DNA of 64,000 nucleotides, taken from NCBI RefSeq assembly GCF_049445855.1, contig NZ_JBMSDV010000001.1, positions 1,178,001 to 1,242,000 of the forward strand, given 5' to 3'. The notes under the pieces are model-generated. The model ran no database searches. It was not told the origin of the DNA and saw only the letters and a program-made list of their open reading frames with translations. A program made the position numbers and the translations under genes. This stretch comes from JAGOCV01 sp049445855. GTDB lineage: Bacteria > Pseudomonadota > Gammaproteobacteria > Burkholderiales > Burkholderiaceae_C. The number at the start of each line of letters is the position of its first letter. The first letter of the stretch is position 1. Of this stretch, positions 33,044 to 40,655 are shown piece by piece.

Positions 33044-34258
33044 TCAAACGGATTCGAGCGGCATGGTCCGCTCGGCCAGGCTCGCGTGCAACGCGGCGCC
33101 CAGCGGCAGGATGTCGTCGTTGAAGTCATAGCGGCTGTTGTGAAGGAAACAGCTTCCTTCGCCGCCTTGCCCGATGCGCAGGTAAGCACCGGGCTTGACC
33201 TGCAGCATGAACGAGAAATCCTCGGCGCCCATGCTGGGCTCCATGTCGCGCACGACGTGCTCGGCTCCCACCAGCGACTCGGCGACGTAGGCAGCGAAAG
33301 CGGCTTCTGCCGGGGTGTTGATCGTGGCGGGATAGATGCGCTCGTACTTCACGGCAGCCGTCGCGCCGAAGCCCAGCGCAATCGCGCCGCAGAGTTCGGA
33401 CAGGCGGCGTTCCACCAGGTCCTGCGTGTCGGGGCTGAAGGTGCGCACCGTGCCGACGAGCGTCGCCTTGCCGGGGATGACGCTCATCGCGCCAAGGTCG
33501 CCGGCCTGCATCGCACACAGGCTGACGACCGCGCTGTCGATGGGACGCACGTTGCGCGAGACGATGCTCTGCACCGCCGTGATGATGTGGGCCGACACGA
33601 CGACCGGATCGACGGTGAGGTACGCATGCGCGCCGTGGCCGCCCTTGCCCGTGACTTCGATCGTGATGCGGTCGGCCGCAGCCATCATCGGGCCGGGGTT
33701 CACACCGACCATGCCGGGGCGCATGGACGGCCAGTTGTGCATGCCGTAGACGGACTGCACGGGGAAGCGGTCGAACAGGCCGTCCTCGATCATCACGCGC
33801 GCGCCGGCAAAGCCCTCTTCGCCCGGCTGGAAGATCATGATGGCCGTGCCGTCGAAGTTGCGCGTCTGCGCGAGGTAGCGGGCCGCGCCCATGAGCATGG
33901 TGGTGTGGCCGTCGTGGCCACAGCCGTGCATCAGGCCCTGCTTGCCCGACTTCCATGCGAAGTCGTTGAGCTCGGACATGGGCAACGCGTCCATGTCGGC
34001 GCGCAGGCCGATCATGCGACCGCTGGTATTTTTCTTTCCGCGGATGACGGCGACGACACCCGTCTTGCCGATGCCGGTGTGGATTTCATCGACACCGCAG
34101 ACGCGCAGCGCTTCGGCCACGCGGCCCGCGGTGTAGACCTCTTCGAAGCCGAGCTCGGGGTGCGCGTGCAGGTCACGACGGAACGCCGTGAGCTCCGGGT
34201 GGAACTCGGCAATCTGTGCAAATACGCGGCCATTGGCCTTCAGTCGCGGCGCGAGCAT
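33044..34258 (-). CDS. M20 family amidohydrolase (hippurate hydrolase/aminoacylase-like)
   Basis: A 404-residue cytoplasmic metallo-amidohydrolase of the M20D group. Metal-site motifs are RADMDALPM, GLMHGCGHDGHTTML, FQPGEEGFAG and the C-terminal MGAEDFSFML. Relatives split N-acyl amino acids such as hippurate or dipeptides. Its start overlaps the DppB stop (TGATG), so it is translated with the transporter and should act on what the transporter imports. Confidence 0.93.
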   Translation of the reverse strand: MLAPRLKANGRVFAQIAEFHPELTAFRRDLHAHPELGFEEVYTAGRVAEALRVCGVDEIHTGIGKTGVVAVIRGKKNTSGRMIGLRADMDALPMSELNDFAWKSGKQGLMHGCGHDGHTTMLMGAARYLAQTRNFDGTAIMIFQPGEEGFAGARVMIEDGLFDRFPVQSVYGMHNWPSMRPGMVGVNPGPMMAAADRITIEVTGKGGHGAHAYLTVDPVVVSAHIITAVQSIVSRNVRPIDSAVVSLCAMQAGDLGAMSVIPGKATLVGTVRTFSPDTQDLVERRLSELCGAIALGFGATAAVKYERIYPATINTPAEAAFAAYVAESLVGAEHVVRDMEPSMGAEDFSFMLQVKPGAYLRIGQGGEGSCFLHNSRYDFNDDILPLGAALHASLAERTMPLESV

Positions 34259-35238
34259 CAGTGTCCCCCGGCCTTGCCCACGCGCAGGCGCGGGTCAACG
34301 GCGAAATACAACAGATCCACCACGAGGTTGATGACCACGAAGATCAGCGCGATCAGGCAGAGGTAGGCCGCCATCACGGGAATGTCGGCGAAGGTCACGG
34401 CCTGGATGAACAGCAACCCCATGCCGGGCCATTGGAACACGGTCTCGGTGATGATGGCAAATGCGATCAGGCCACCCAGTTGCAGGCCGGTGATGGTCAT
34501 CACCGGTACCAGCGTGTTCTTCAGCGCATGGCCGAAATGGATGGCGCGGTTCGACAGACCCCGTGCGCGCGCGAACTTGATGTAGTCGGTGCGCAGCACT
34601 TCCAGCATTTCGGCGCGCACCAGCCGCATGATCAGCGTGAGCTGGAAGATGGCGAGCGTGACCGCCGGCAGTGTGACGTGGTGCCAACCCTTGGGCGTGA
34701 GCAGCCCCGAGGTCCACCAGCCAAGCTGCACCGTGTCGCCACGGCCGAAGCTCGGAAACCAGCCCAGGTGCACCGCAAAAACGAGGATGAGCAGGATGCC
34801 GATGAGGAAGGTCGGCAGTGACACGCCCAGCAGCGACAGCGTCATGAACATCTGGCTCATGAACGTGCCGCGGCGCAACGCCGCATAAACCCCCATCGGA
34901 ATGCCGATGAGCAGCGCGAGCAGGGCTGCAACCAGCGCGAGCTCGAGCGTGGCGGGGAACCGTTCGGCAATGAGGCGGGACACTTTCGCCCCCTGGCGCA
35001 GGCTCAGGCCGAACTCGCCCTGCACTGCATTCATGAGGAAATGCCCGAACTGAACGAAGAAAGGCTTGTCGAGGCCGAGGTCGGCACGCAATTCGCGGAT
35101 CTGCTCGGGCGTGGCGTCCTGCCCGAGCAGGAACACCACGGGGTCACCGACGTACTGGAAAAGAAGGAACGCGATGAACGCGACCGAGACCATGACGATC
35201 ACGGCCTGGATCAGGCGGCGCAGGATGAACGCAAGCAT
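34258..35238 (-). CDS. Peptide ABC transporter permease, DppB/OppB type
   Basis: A 326-residue inner-membrane permease beginning MLAFILRRLIQAVIVMVSVA, the classic DppB start, with GLDKPFFVQFGHFL and the EAA-type loop DYIKFARARGLSNRAIHFGH (seen as ARARGLSNRAI). It forms the pore with the DppC-type subunit. It lies 68 bp downstream of receptor 2; that gap contains a weak AGGCC/GGCCT stem followed by TTTT on the minus strand that might attenuate transcription. Confidence 0.94.
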   Translation of the reverse strand: MLAFILRRLIQAVIVMVSVAFIAFLLFQYVGDPVVFLLGQDATPEQIRELRADLGLDKPFFVQFGHFLMNAVQGEFGLSLRQGAKVSRLIAERFPATLELALVAALLALLIGIPMGVYAALRRGTFMSQMFMTLSLLGVSLPTFLIGILLILVFAVHLGWFPSFGRGDTVQLGWWTSGLLTPKGWHHVTLPAVTLAIFQLTLIMRLVRAEMLEVLRTDYIKFARARGLSNRAIHFGHALKNTLVPVMTITGLQLGGLIAFAIITETVFQWPGMGLLFIQAVTFADIPVMAAYLCLIALIFVVINLVVDLLYFAVDPRLRVGKAGGH

Positions 35239-35306
35239 TGTTCTGGATACAGGGAAAAGGCCATGCTAGCAGAGCAAGGCCTGTGCCCACCCACGTCGTT
35301 CGATCG

Positions 35307-36884
35307 TCAGTTCACCGTGATGAGACGCCAGTCCAGGCGGTTGTCCGCGCGGTGGACGACGCTCACGTTCTTCTTCAGCGCCCAGGGGATGATCTGGTTG
35401 TGCAGCGGGATGTTCGCGACCGTGTCGTTCTGCAGCTGCAAGCCCTCCGTCAGCAGGCGGTTACGCACTGGCAGGTCGGTTTCGGTCTTGATGCGGTCGA
35501 CGATGTAGTCCATGCGCTGGTTGCTGTAACGGCCCACGTTGTAGTTGCCGTCACCCCCCGTGCCCACGGTACGCACCAGCGATTGCAGGCTGTACAGCGC
35601 ATCGAAGGTCGGCACGCCCCAGCCGAGCATGTAGATGCTGGCTTCGTAACGCTGGATCATCGGGAAGTAAGTCACCAGCGGCAGCGTGCGCAGCTTGGCC
35701 TTCACGCCGACTTTGGCCCACATGGCGGTCACGGCCTGGCAGATTTCCTCGTCGTTGATGTAGCGGTTGTTCGGGCAGGCAAAGTCGACCTCGAAGCCGT
35801 TCGGGTAACCGGCATCGGCCAGCAGCTTCTTCGAAACGTTCTGGTCGTACGGGAAGCGCTTGTGCACGTCTTCGGTCCAGCCGGCCACTTGCGGCGCGAC
35901 GATGGAGCCCGTGGGCTGGCTCAGGCCGCGCATGGTCACGCGGGTCAGTGCGTCGATGTCGATGGCCTGGTAGAGCGCCTTGCGCACGCGGACGTCCTTC
36001 AGCGGGTTCTTGCCCTTCACGTCGGAGCCGGGCAGTTCGTCGCGGAACTGGTCCATACCCAGGAAGATGGTGCGGTTCTCGACGCCGTCGATCACCTTGA
36101 GGTTGGCGTTGCCGCGCAGGCGCCCCAGATCCTGCGGGCTCGGGTCGAGGATGAAGTCCACTTCACCCGACAGCAGCGCGGCCACGCGCGTGGCTTCGGA
36201 CTTGATCGGGGTGTAGATGATTTCGGTGACGTTGGTCGGGATGCTGCCCCAGTAGTTGGGATTCTTCACCAGCACGAGCTTCTGGTCGGGCTGCCATTCC
36301 TTCACCATGTACGGGCCGGTGCCCATGGCGTTGCGGTGGGCGAAGGTTTCGTCCTTGGTGCGGATGTCCTTCGGTTCGACCGACTTGTTCTTCTCTGCCC
36401 AGGCCTTGCTCATGATGCGCAGCTCGGTCAGCTGGTTGAGCAGCACGGGGTTCGGGCCCTTCATGATGAAGTCCACCGTCGTGTCGTTCACCTTGACGAC
36501 GCGGTCGATGCCCTGCGTGTAGACCGTGTAGTTGGAGGTCTTGGCCATGGCGCGGGTGATCGAATACACCACGTCGTCAGCGGTGAAGGCCGTGCCGTCG
36601 CTGAACTTCACGCCGGAGCGCAGCGTGAAGCGCACCTGCGTGGGCGACATTTCGCGCCATGCGGTTGCGAGCTGGGGTTCGGGCTTGAATGTCTGGCTGT
36701 TGTAATAAACCAGCGAGTCGTACACCGCCGCATGCACGCCATTGCCGAGCGCGTTGTTCTGCGAGTGGATGTCGAAGGTCGGGATGTCGCTCGCGCTCGA
36801 CCACTTGAACGTCTTCGCCTGCACGGCAGGCACAGCCACGACCGCGGCCAGCGCCGCGCACAGCATTGCTTTTCTGAACCCCAT
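35307..36884 (-). CDS. Peptide-type ABC transporter substrate-binding protein (receptor 2)
   Basis: A 525-residue SBP_bac_5 receptor with a signal peptide cleaved near VQA-KTFKW. LRSGVKFSDGTAFTADDVVYSI mirrors the same stretch in receptor 1, as do FLGMDQFRDEL and CPNNRYINDEEICQA. It is the first gene of the seven-gene operon, next to the promoter, and is preceded by a GAGGGAA ribosome site. Two paralogous receptors for one permease suggest a wider ligand range. Confidence 0.93.
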   Translation of the reverse strand: MGFRKAMLCAALAAVVAVPAVQAKTFKWSSASDIPTFDIHSQNNALGNGVHAAVYDSLVYYNSQTFKPEPQLATAWREMSPTQVRFTLRSGVKFSDGTAFTADDVVYSITRAMAKTSNYTVYTQGIDRVVKVNDTTVDFIMKGPNPVLLNQLTELRIMSKAWAEKNKSVEPKDIRTKDETFAHRNAMGTGPYMVKEWQPDQKLVLVKNPNYWGSIPTNVTEIIYTPIKSEATRVAALLSGEVDFILDPSPQDLGRLRGNANLKVIDGVENRTIFLGMDQFRDELPGSDVKGKNPLKDVRVRKALYQAIDIDALTRVTMRGLSQPTGSIVAPQVAGWTEDVHKRFPYDQNVSKKLLADAGYPNGFEVDFACPNNRYINDEEICQAVTAMWAKVGVKAKLRTLPLVTYFPMIQRYEASIYMLGWGVPTFDALYSLQSLVRTVGTGGDGNYNVGRYSNQRMDYIVDRIKTETDLPVRNRLLTEGLQLQNDTVANIPLHNQIIPWALKKNVSVVHRADNRLDWRLITVN

Positions 36885-36914
36885 GACTCATTCCCTCAAT
36901 TAGTTGAAACGGCC

Positions 36915-36943
36915 ACTATGCACAGCGGCGCGTTGACCGTCAA
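36915..36943 (-). promoter_or_regulatory. Sigma70 promoter of the peptide transporter operon
   Basis: On the minus strand TTGACG (36943-36938), a 17-bp spacer and CATAGT (36920-36915) form a good promoter, with a start near 36908 and a leader of about 24 nt. The -35 lies inside a perfect 11-bp palindrome, TTGACCGTCAA (36933-36943), which may be an operator. Confidence 0.75.
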
Positions 36944-37005
36944 AGGGGGTTTTCCTGTTGTGGGGATATTTCAGCGGCGTGACAGCGCCGCCCCGTGCAT
37001 GACGC

Positions 37006-37779
37006 TCAAGGGACGCGATCGGCCGCCAGCAATTTGACCGGCCCGTACCAGGCCGAAGCCCGGCTTTGCGTGTTGTCCGCATCCGTCATGATGCCGATGC
37101 CGATCAGCGCGCCAGGGGGCTCGCCGAAGGCTTTCTCGAAGTCGGCGCGGATGTCGCGCTCGTAGTCCATCCACTGGTTCAGCCGGTTCGGACCGGACTC
37201 CACCACGAGCTTGCGGATGCGGTCGGTCCGTGGATTGATGATCACCGTTCCGGGAGCGCGTTTCGTGCACCACACGTACATGAGCGTGGCGTAAGGCATC
37301 TCTTCGCCGGTGAGCGTGCGGGCGAGCTCGGACAGCATGGCGTTGCGCGCGGAGAACTTCGAGCGGTCGCCGTCAAATGCCAGAACCAGTCGCACAGGGG
37401 CATCGTCGTAATCGCGCACGGCCATGTCGGCGTCGGCGATGAGCTCGGGCACCTTCCACGAAAAGCGCACCTTGCCGATGTCGGCCGGCTGCACCTGCAC
37501 CTTGCGCCTGAGCATGCTGGCCGATGCGTGTGCCGTGGCGGCCATCGCATCGCGACCGTCGATGCGCGTGTAACCGAAGTGCGTCGGCGTCTTTCCGGGG
37601 AAGGACTGGTGATGCCAGGGCGAGTCACCCGACTTCAACTGGCTCCACGCGGCAGCCATTGCATCGGCACCGGGCGCGATGGCGATTTCGCGCGGCGCAG
37701 ACGCGCAACCCACGAGCAGGCCCGCGAAAACCGCAGACACCAGTACGCCAACCCAATGCGAACACCACCGATGCTTCAT
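37006..37779 (-). CDS. DUF3047 domain lipoprotein
   Basis: A 257-residue predicted lipoprotein: signal peptide with lipobox LLVGC, lipid-attached Cys near residue 22. The rest matches the DUF3047 pattern: WSQLKSGDSPWHHQSFPGKTPTHF (start), RFSWKVPELIADADMAVRDYDDAPVRLVLAFDG, LMYVWCTKRAPGTVIINPRTDRIRKLVVESG, and GIGIMTDADNTQSRASAWYG. The fold is carbohydrate-binding-like and the function is unknown. ATG 37779 is chosen; a TTG at 37803 would give eight more residues. It lies between the porin terminator and the peptide operon promoter and seems to stand alone. A GC-rich stem (36970-36993) follows its stop without a T-run. Confidence 0.8.
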   Translation of the reverse strand: MKHRWCSHWVGVLVSAVFAGLLVGCASAPREIAIAPGADAMAAAWSQLKSGDSPWHHQSFPGKTPTHFGYTRIDGRDAMAATAHASASMLRRKVQVQPADIGKVRFSWKVPELIADADMAVRDYDDAPVRLVLAFDGDRSKFSARNAMLSELARTLTGEEMPYATLMYVWCTKRAPGTVIINPRTDRIRKLVVESGPNRLNQWMDYERDIRADFEKAFGEPPGALIGIGIMTDADNTQSRASAWYGPVKLLAADRVP

Positions 37780-37805
37780 GTGAACACCAAACCCCTTACC
37801 CAAAG

Positions 37806-37840
37806 AAAAAAGCCGCCCGGCTTGCGCCGGACGGCTTTTA
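37806..37840 (-). terminator. Intrinsic terminator of the porin gene
   Basis: On the minus strand GCCGTCCGGC-GCAA-GCCGGGCGGC (one G-U pair) is followed by TTTTTT. It begins about 37 bp after the porin stop, as expected for a highly expressed gene. Confidence 0.9.
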
Positions 37841-37877
37841 GTCTTCAGCTTCTCGGCTGGCTCACGCCAGCGTTGAA

Positions 37878-38978
37878 TTAGAAGGAGTGGCGAACGCCGA
37901 ACTCGTAGCCCTTGGAGTTGGCATTTGCCAGACCACCAGCCAGGCCGCCGACCGCGAAGCCCAGACCGTTCTTGTTGCTGATACGTGCGTACGTAGCATA
38001 CAGAGCGGTGCGCTTGGACAGGTTGTGCACGTAGCCCAGAGCGATCTTGTTGGCGGAGCCGTCAGCGGTCAGGACGCCGCTGTCGCTGACCTTGGAGTAG
38101 GCAGCGCGGATTTCACCAGCACCGACCGGCACGGACACACCGAGCAGCCAGCCGTCGAGGTCAACAGAGCCCAGGCCGAGAGTGCCCGAGTCCACGTCAA
38201 CGCGGCCCCATTCACCCATGATCTTGGCAACGCCGAGGTCGTACGAAGCACCCAGGTTCACCGTTTGGGTGTCGCCGATGCCACCTGCTACGCCAGAGGT
38301 TTCACCCCAAGCCAGAGCCACGTTGACCGGACCAGCTTGGTAACCGAAACGCAGACCCTTGTATTGCCCAACGCTACCAGCAGCGGGAGCGGTTTGCTCG
38401 TCGAAGCCATATTGCACTTGGCCGTAGAAGCCGCCGATGTTGGAGGGCAGGAAGTAGCCAACAGTGTTGCTAGAGCGAACATAGGTGCTATAGCCAGCTG
38501 CGGTGTGCGTTGCACCAGCGGCCGTCGAGAACAGGTTGGTACCAACGCCGTTGGTGCCGAACGGATCGAACACGGTGTCGTTCCAGAAGGTCGGGGTGAA
38601 GTCACGACCGATACGGATTTCACCGAAACCGCCGGACAGGCTAACTGTCGAACGACGGTTGAAGGTCAGGCCGCCACCACCGGAGCCAGAGGCTGCGGTG
38701 CCGTTGGTGTTGGTCGTGCCGAACGAACCGTTGTCGTTGTTGATACCGGCTTCGAGCCAGAAGCTGGCCGACAGACCGCCGCCCAGATCTTCAACGCCGC
38801 GGAAACCCAGGCGGCTGGAGTTGTAACCGGAGTTCACGAGGCCGGTGGCGCTTGCGCCGCCGCTGGTGGACTGGTGACCGACGGCCGCGTCAACGATACC
38901 GAACAGGGTCACCGACGATTGTGCAGAAGCAACACCGGCAACAGCCAGGGCAGCCAGAGCAACTAGGGATTTTTTCAT
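37878..38978 (-). CDS. Gram-negative porin (Burkholderiales general porin)
   Basis: A 366-residue outer-membrane trimeric porin. It starts MKKSLVALAALAVAGVASAQ and continues SSVTLFGIVDAAVGHQS, the usual opening of porin_4 proteins of Comamonadaceae and Burkholderiaceae. SRLGFRGVEDLGGGLSASFWLE and the last residues GVRHSF with C-terminal Phe are characteristic. GGAG lies eight bases upstream. It has its own terminator and an unusually long upstream region with repeats. Confidence 0.96.
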   Translation of the reverse strand: MKKSLVALAALAVAGVASAQSSVTLFGIVDAAVGHQSTSGGASATGLVNSGYNSSRLGFRGVEDLGGGLSASFWLEAGINNDNGSFGTTNTNGTAASGSGGGGLTFNRRSTVSLSGGFGEIRIGRDFTPTFWNDTVFDPFGTNGVGTNLFSTAAGATHTAAGYSTYVRSSNTVGYFLPSNIGGFYGQVQYGFDEQTAPAAGSVGQYKGLRFGYQAGPVNVALAWGETSGVAGGIGDTQTVNLGASYDLGVAKIMGEWGRVDVDSGTLGLGSVDLDGWLLGVSVPVGAGEIRAAYSKVSDSGVLTADGSANKIALGYVHNLSKRTALYATYARISNKNGLGFAVGGLAGGLANANSKGYEFGVRHSF

Positions 38979-39313
38979 TGCAAGTTTCTCCAAGGTTAAA
39001 CATAGGGCTCCGGTTCGAGGAGGGCTTGCACCCCCACCGGATCCCCGGGCCAACCTCCGTTTAGGAAGTTGATGCAATTGCACCAGACGGCGCCTGCGAG
39101 CGCAAAGAAATTAGGCGGAATATTGCGCGCGGACAGCCGTTTCGTTGCAGGGCTGCAACATGGATTGGCGCAGACGACAAAGCAGAGAATTGCAGGGCTG
39201 CGCAAGCAAGATTCACGCCCGACGAAGCCGGGCAATCTAGACTTCATGACCCTGTATTGCAATGCACAATGGTTCAATCCCGTACGACTTTGTTACAAAC
39301 TACGCCCGCTGTC
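38979..39313. other. Porin-coq7 divergent region with repeated palindromic elements
   Basis: This 335-bp region has no gene. It holds two copies of TTGCAGGGCTGC (39145-39156 and 39190-39201, 45 bp apart; the first extends to the perfect palindrome TTGCAGGGCTGCAA), TGCAATTGCA (39073-39082) and TTTGTTACAAA (39289-39299). These are candidate operators for the porin or coq7. No convincing promoter pair was found. Confidence 0.5.
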
Positions 39314-39931
39314 ATGGACAAGCTTCTGAATCTCGCCGATTCCGCACTTCGAACCGTTTTTTCGCATCCCCGGAGCGGCCGACCGACGCCGACGCCATCC
39401 GTCGCGCAGGGAGCACTCGCGCCCCGGGAAAAACAACTGTCGGGCGCCCTCATGCGCGTGAATCATGTGGGCGAAGTCTGCGCGCAGGCGCTTTACACGG
39501 GTCAAGCCGCCGCAACGCGAAATGGAGCCCTGCGCGAGCAACTGGAGCATGCAGCGCGAGAAGAAACCGATCATCTGGCCTGGACACGCCAGCGACTGGA
39601 TGAGTTGGACAGTCGCCCGTCGCTGCTCAATCCGCTTTGGTATGCAGGCGCTTTCGCGCTAGGTTTCGTGGCGGGCCGGATCAGCGATCGCGCGAGCTTG
39701 GGCTTCGTGGTCGAGACCGAGCGACAGGTGGAGGCGCATCTGCAGGGTCATCTGACACGCCTGCCTGCCAACGATCACGCCTCGCGTGCCGTCGTCGCCC
39801 AGATGAAGGAAGATGAGGCCCGTCACGCCGACCAGGCGCAAGAAGCAGGAGCCATGGAACTGCCTCCTCCCATCAAGGCTGCAATGAAAGCAGCCGCCAA
39901 GGTCATGACCACCACGGCCCACTACATCTGA
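39314..39931 (+). CDS. coq7: 2-polyprenyl-3-methyl-6-methoxy-1,4-benzoquinone monooxygenase
   Basis: Performs the last hydroxylation of ubiquinone synthesis at the inner membrane, using a di-iron centre. The 205-residue protein shows the ferritin-like ligands in MRVNHVGEVCAQALY, EETDHLAW and MKEDEARHADQA. The hydrophobic LWYAGAFALGFVAG stretch anchors it to the membrane. The start at 39314 gives the family N-terminus. Length is typical for bacterial Coq7. It is divergent from the porin and convergent with the osmC-like gene. Confidence 0.95.
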   Translation: MDKLLNLADSALRTVFSHPRSGRPTPTPSVAQGALAPREKQLSGALMRVNHVGEVCAQALYTGQAAATRNGALREQLEHAAREETDHLAWTRQRLDELDSRPSLLNPLWYAGAFALGFVAGRISDRASLGFVVETERQVEAHLQGHLTRLPANDHASRAVVAQMKEDEARHADQAQEAGAMELPPPIKAAMKAAAKVMTTTAHYI

Positions 39932-39966
39932 GCTGAGCGCGCTTGGCGGGAGTGCCCCTCCGGGAT

Positions 39967-40422
39967 TCAAGCTTCCTTGAGTTCGAAACTCGTGGTCATT
40001 GCCGCCGTCTTCGCCAACATCGCGCTGGCCGAGCAGTATTTCTCGTGACTGAGCGCCACCGCTCGCTCCACCGCTGCTGGAGGAATGGCCTTGCCCACCA
40101 CGGTGAAATGCATGTGGATCGACGTGAACACCTTCGGATCTTCCGTAGCACGTTCGGCCGTCAGCTTGACGCTGCAACCCTGGACCTGATGACGCCCGCG
40201 TCGCAGGATCAGCACGACGTCATACGCCGTGCAGCCCCCCGTCCCGGCAAGGACCGTCTCCATGGGGCGGGGCGCCAGATTCTGGCCACCGTGTTCGGGT
40301 TTCGCCGCATCCGGCGCTCCATCCATCATCAGCGTGTGCCCGCTGCCCGTCTCGGCCAGAAAACCCATGCCGGAGCGCGTGCCTGCGGCACCCGTCCAGC
40401 TGACCGTGCATTCCATAGTCAT
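39967..40422 (-). CDS. OsmC family protein (YhfA-like)
   Basis: A 151-residue OsmC-fold protein. It begins MTMECTVSWTG, with the conserved Cys in GTGGCTAYDVVLILRRGR near residue 70 and a second Cys in HEKYCSASAML near residue 130. OsmC and Ohr proteins reduce organic peroxides with this cysteine pair; the YhfA branch to which this seems closest has an uncertain substrate. A perfect inverted repeat (40481-40497) lies 59 bp upstream of its start. Confidence 0.9.
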   Translation of the reverse strand: MTMECTVSWTGAAGTRSGMGFLAETGSGHTLMMDGAPDAAKPEHGGQNLAPRPMETVLAGTGGCTAYDVVLILRRGRHQVQGCSVKLTAERATEDPKVFTSIHMHFTVVGKAIPPAAVERAVALSHEKYCSASAMLAKTAAMTTSFELKEA

Positions 40423-40480
40423 ACCTTCGCTCCCATCAATCGTGTATCTGCACAATAAATTCAGCTAATACTGTGCGATT

Positions 40481-40497
40481 CGTCTCATATTGAGACG
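40481..40497. promoter_or_regulatory. Perfect inverted repeat between osmC and the ilvA leader
   Basis: CGTCTCA-TAT-TGAGACG has perfect 7-bp arms around a 3-bp centre. It lies between divergent transcription units, just before the -35 box at 40508, a good position for an operator. The cognate regulator is unknown. Confidence 0.5.
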
Positions 40498-40507
40498 TCC
40501 ACACATG

Positions 40508-40535
40508 TTGCAACGCAACAAATTATCGCTACACT
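40508..40535 (+). promoter_or_regulatory. Promoter of the ilvA leader or small RNA
   Basis: TTGCAA (40508-40513), a 16-bp spacer and TACACT (40530-40535) form a good sigma70 promoter. The expected start is near 40542, which is also an ATG. Confidence 0.7.
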
Positions 40536-40541
40536 TGCGGC

Positions 40542-40629
40542 ATGCGTGTTCATTCACGCGCCCATTGTCTCCTCCACCCTCCTCCTTTGGTGGATTTAGC
40601 CCCGAGTCGCAAGACTCGGGGCTTTTTTC
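40542..40629 (+). ncRNA. Candidate small RNA or attenuator leader before ilvA
   Basis: About 88 nt between a sigma70 promoter and a perfect intrinsic terminator. It can form three hairpins in a row: GCGTG-N6-CACGC (40544-40559), TCCACC-N10-GGTGGA (40573-40594), and the terminator stem (40598-40623). The loop of the second hairpin reads CUCCUCCUUU, a perfect anti-Shine-Dalgarno sequence, and CUCCUCC occurs once more just before it (40569-40575). This is the layout of trans-acting C-rich-loop sRNAs. An attenuator controlling ilvA is the alternative, and both could be true. Confidence 0.55.
40598..40629 (+). terminator. Strong intrinsic terminator upstream of ilvA
   Basis: AGCCCCGAGTC-GCAA-GACTCGGGGCT is a perfect 11-bp stem with a GNRA-type loop, followed by TTTTTT. 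It lies only 27 bp before the ilvA start codon and would stop most transcripts from the promoter at 40508 before ilvA. Confidence 0.9.
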
Positions 40630-40655
40630 TTTCCGCCGCTATCATCTGCCGCCAA

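Noticed and set aside
30712..33123. An 803-codon open frame opposite the peptide transporter genes
   Set aside because: It spans several well-supported genes on the other strand and has the Arg/His/Glu-rich composition typical of antisense frames in high-GC DNA.
40542..40655. An N-terminally extended IlvA starting at 40542
   Set aside because: The frame is open, but it runs through a strong terminator hairpin and the extra residues do not resemble threonine deaminases.
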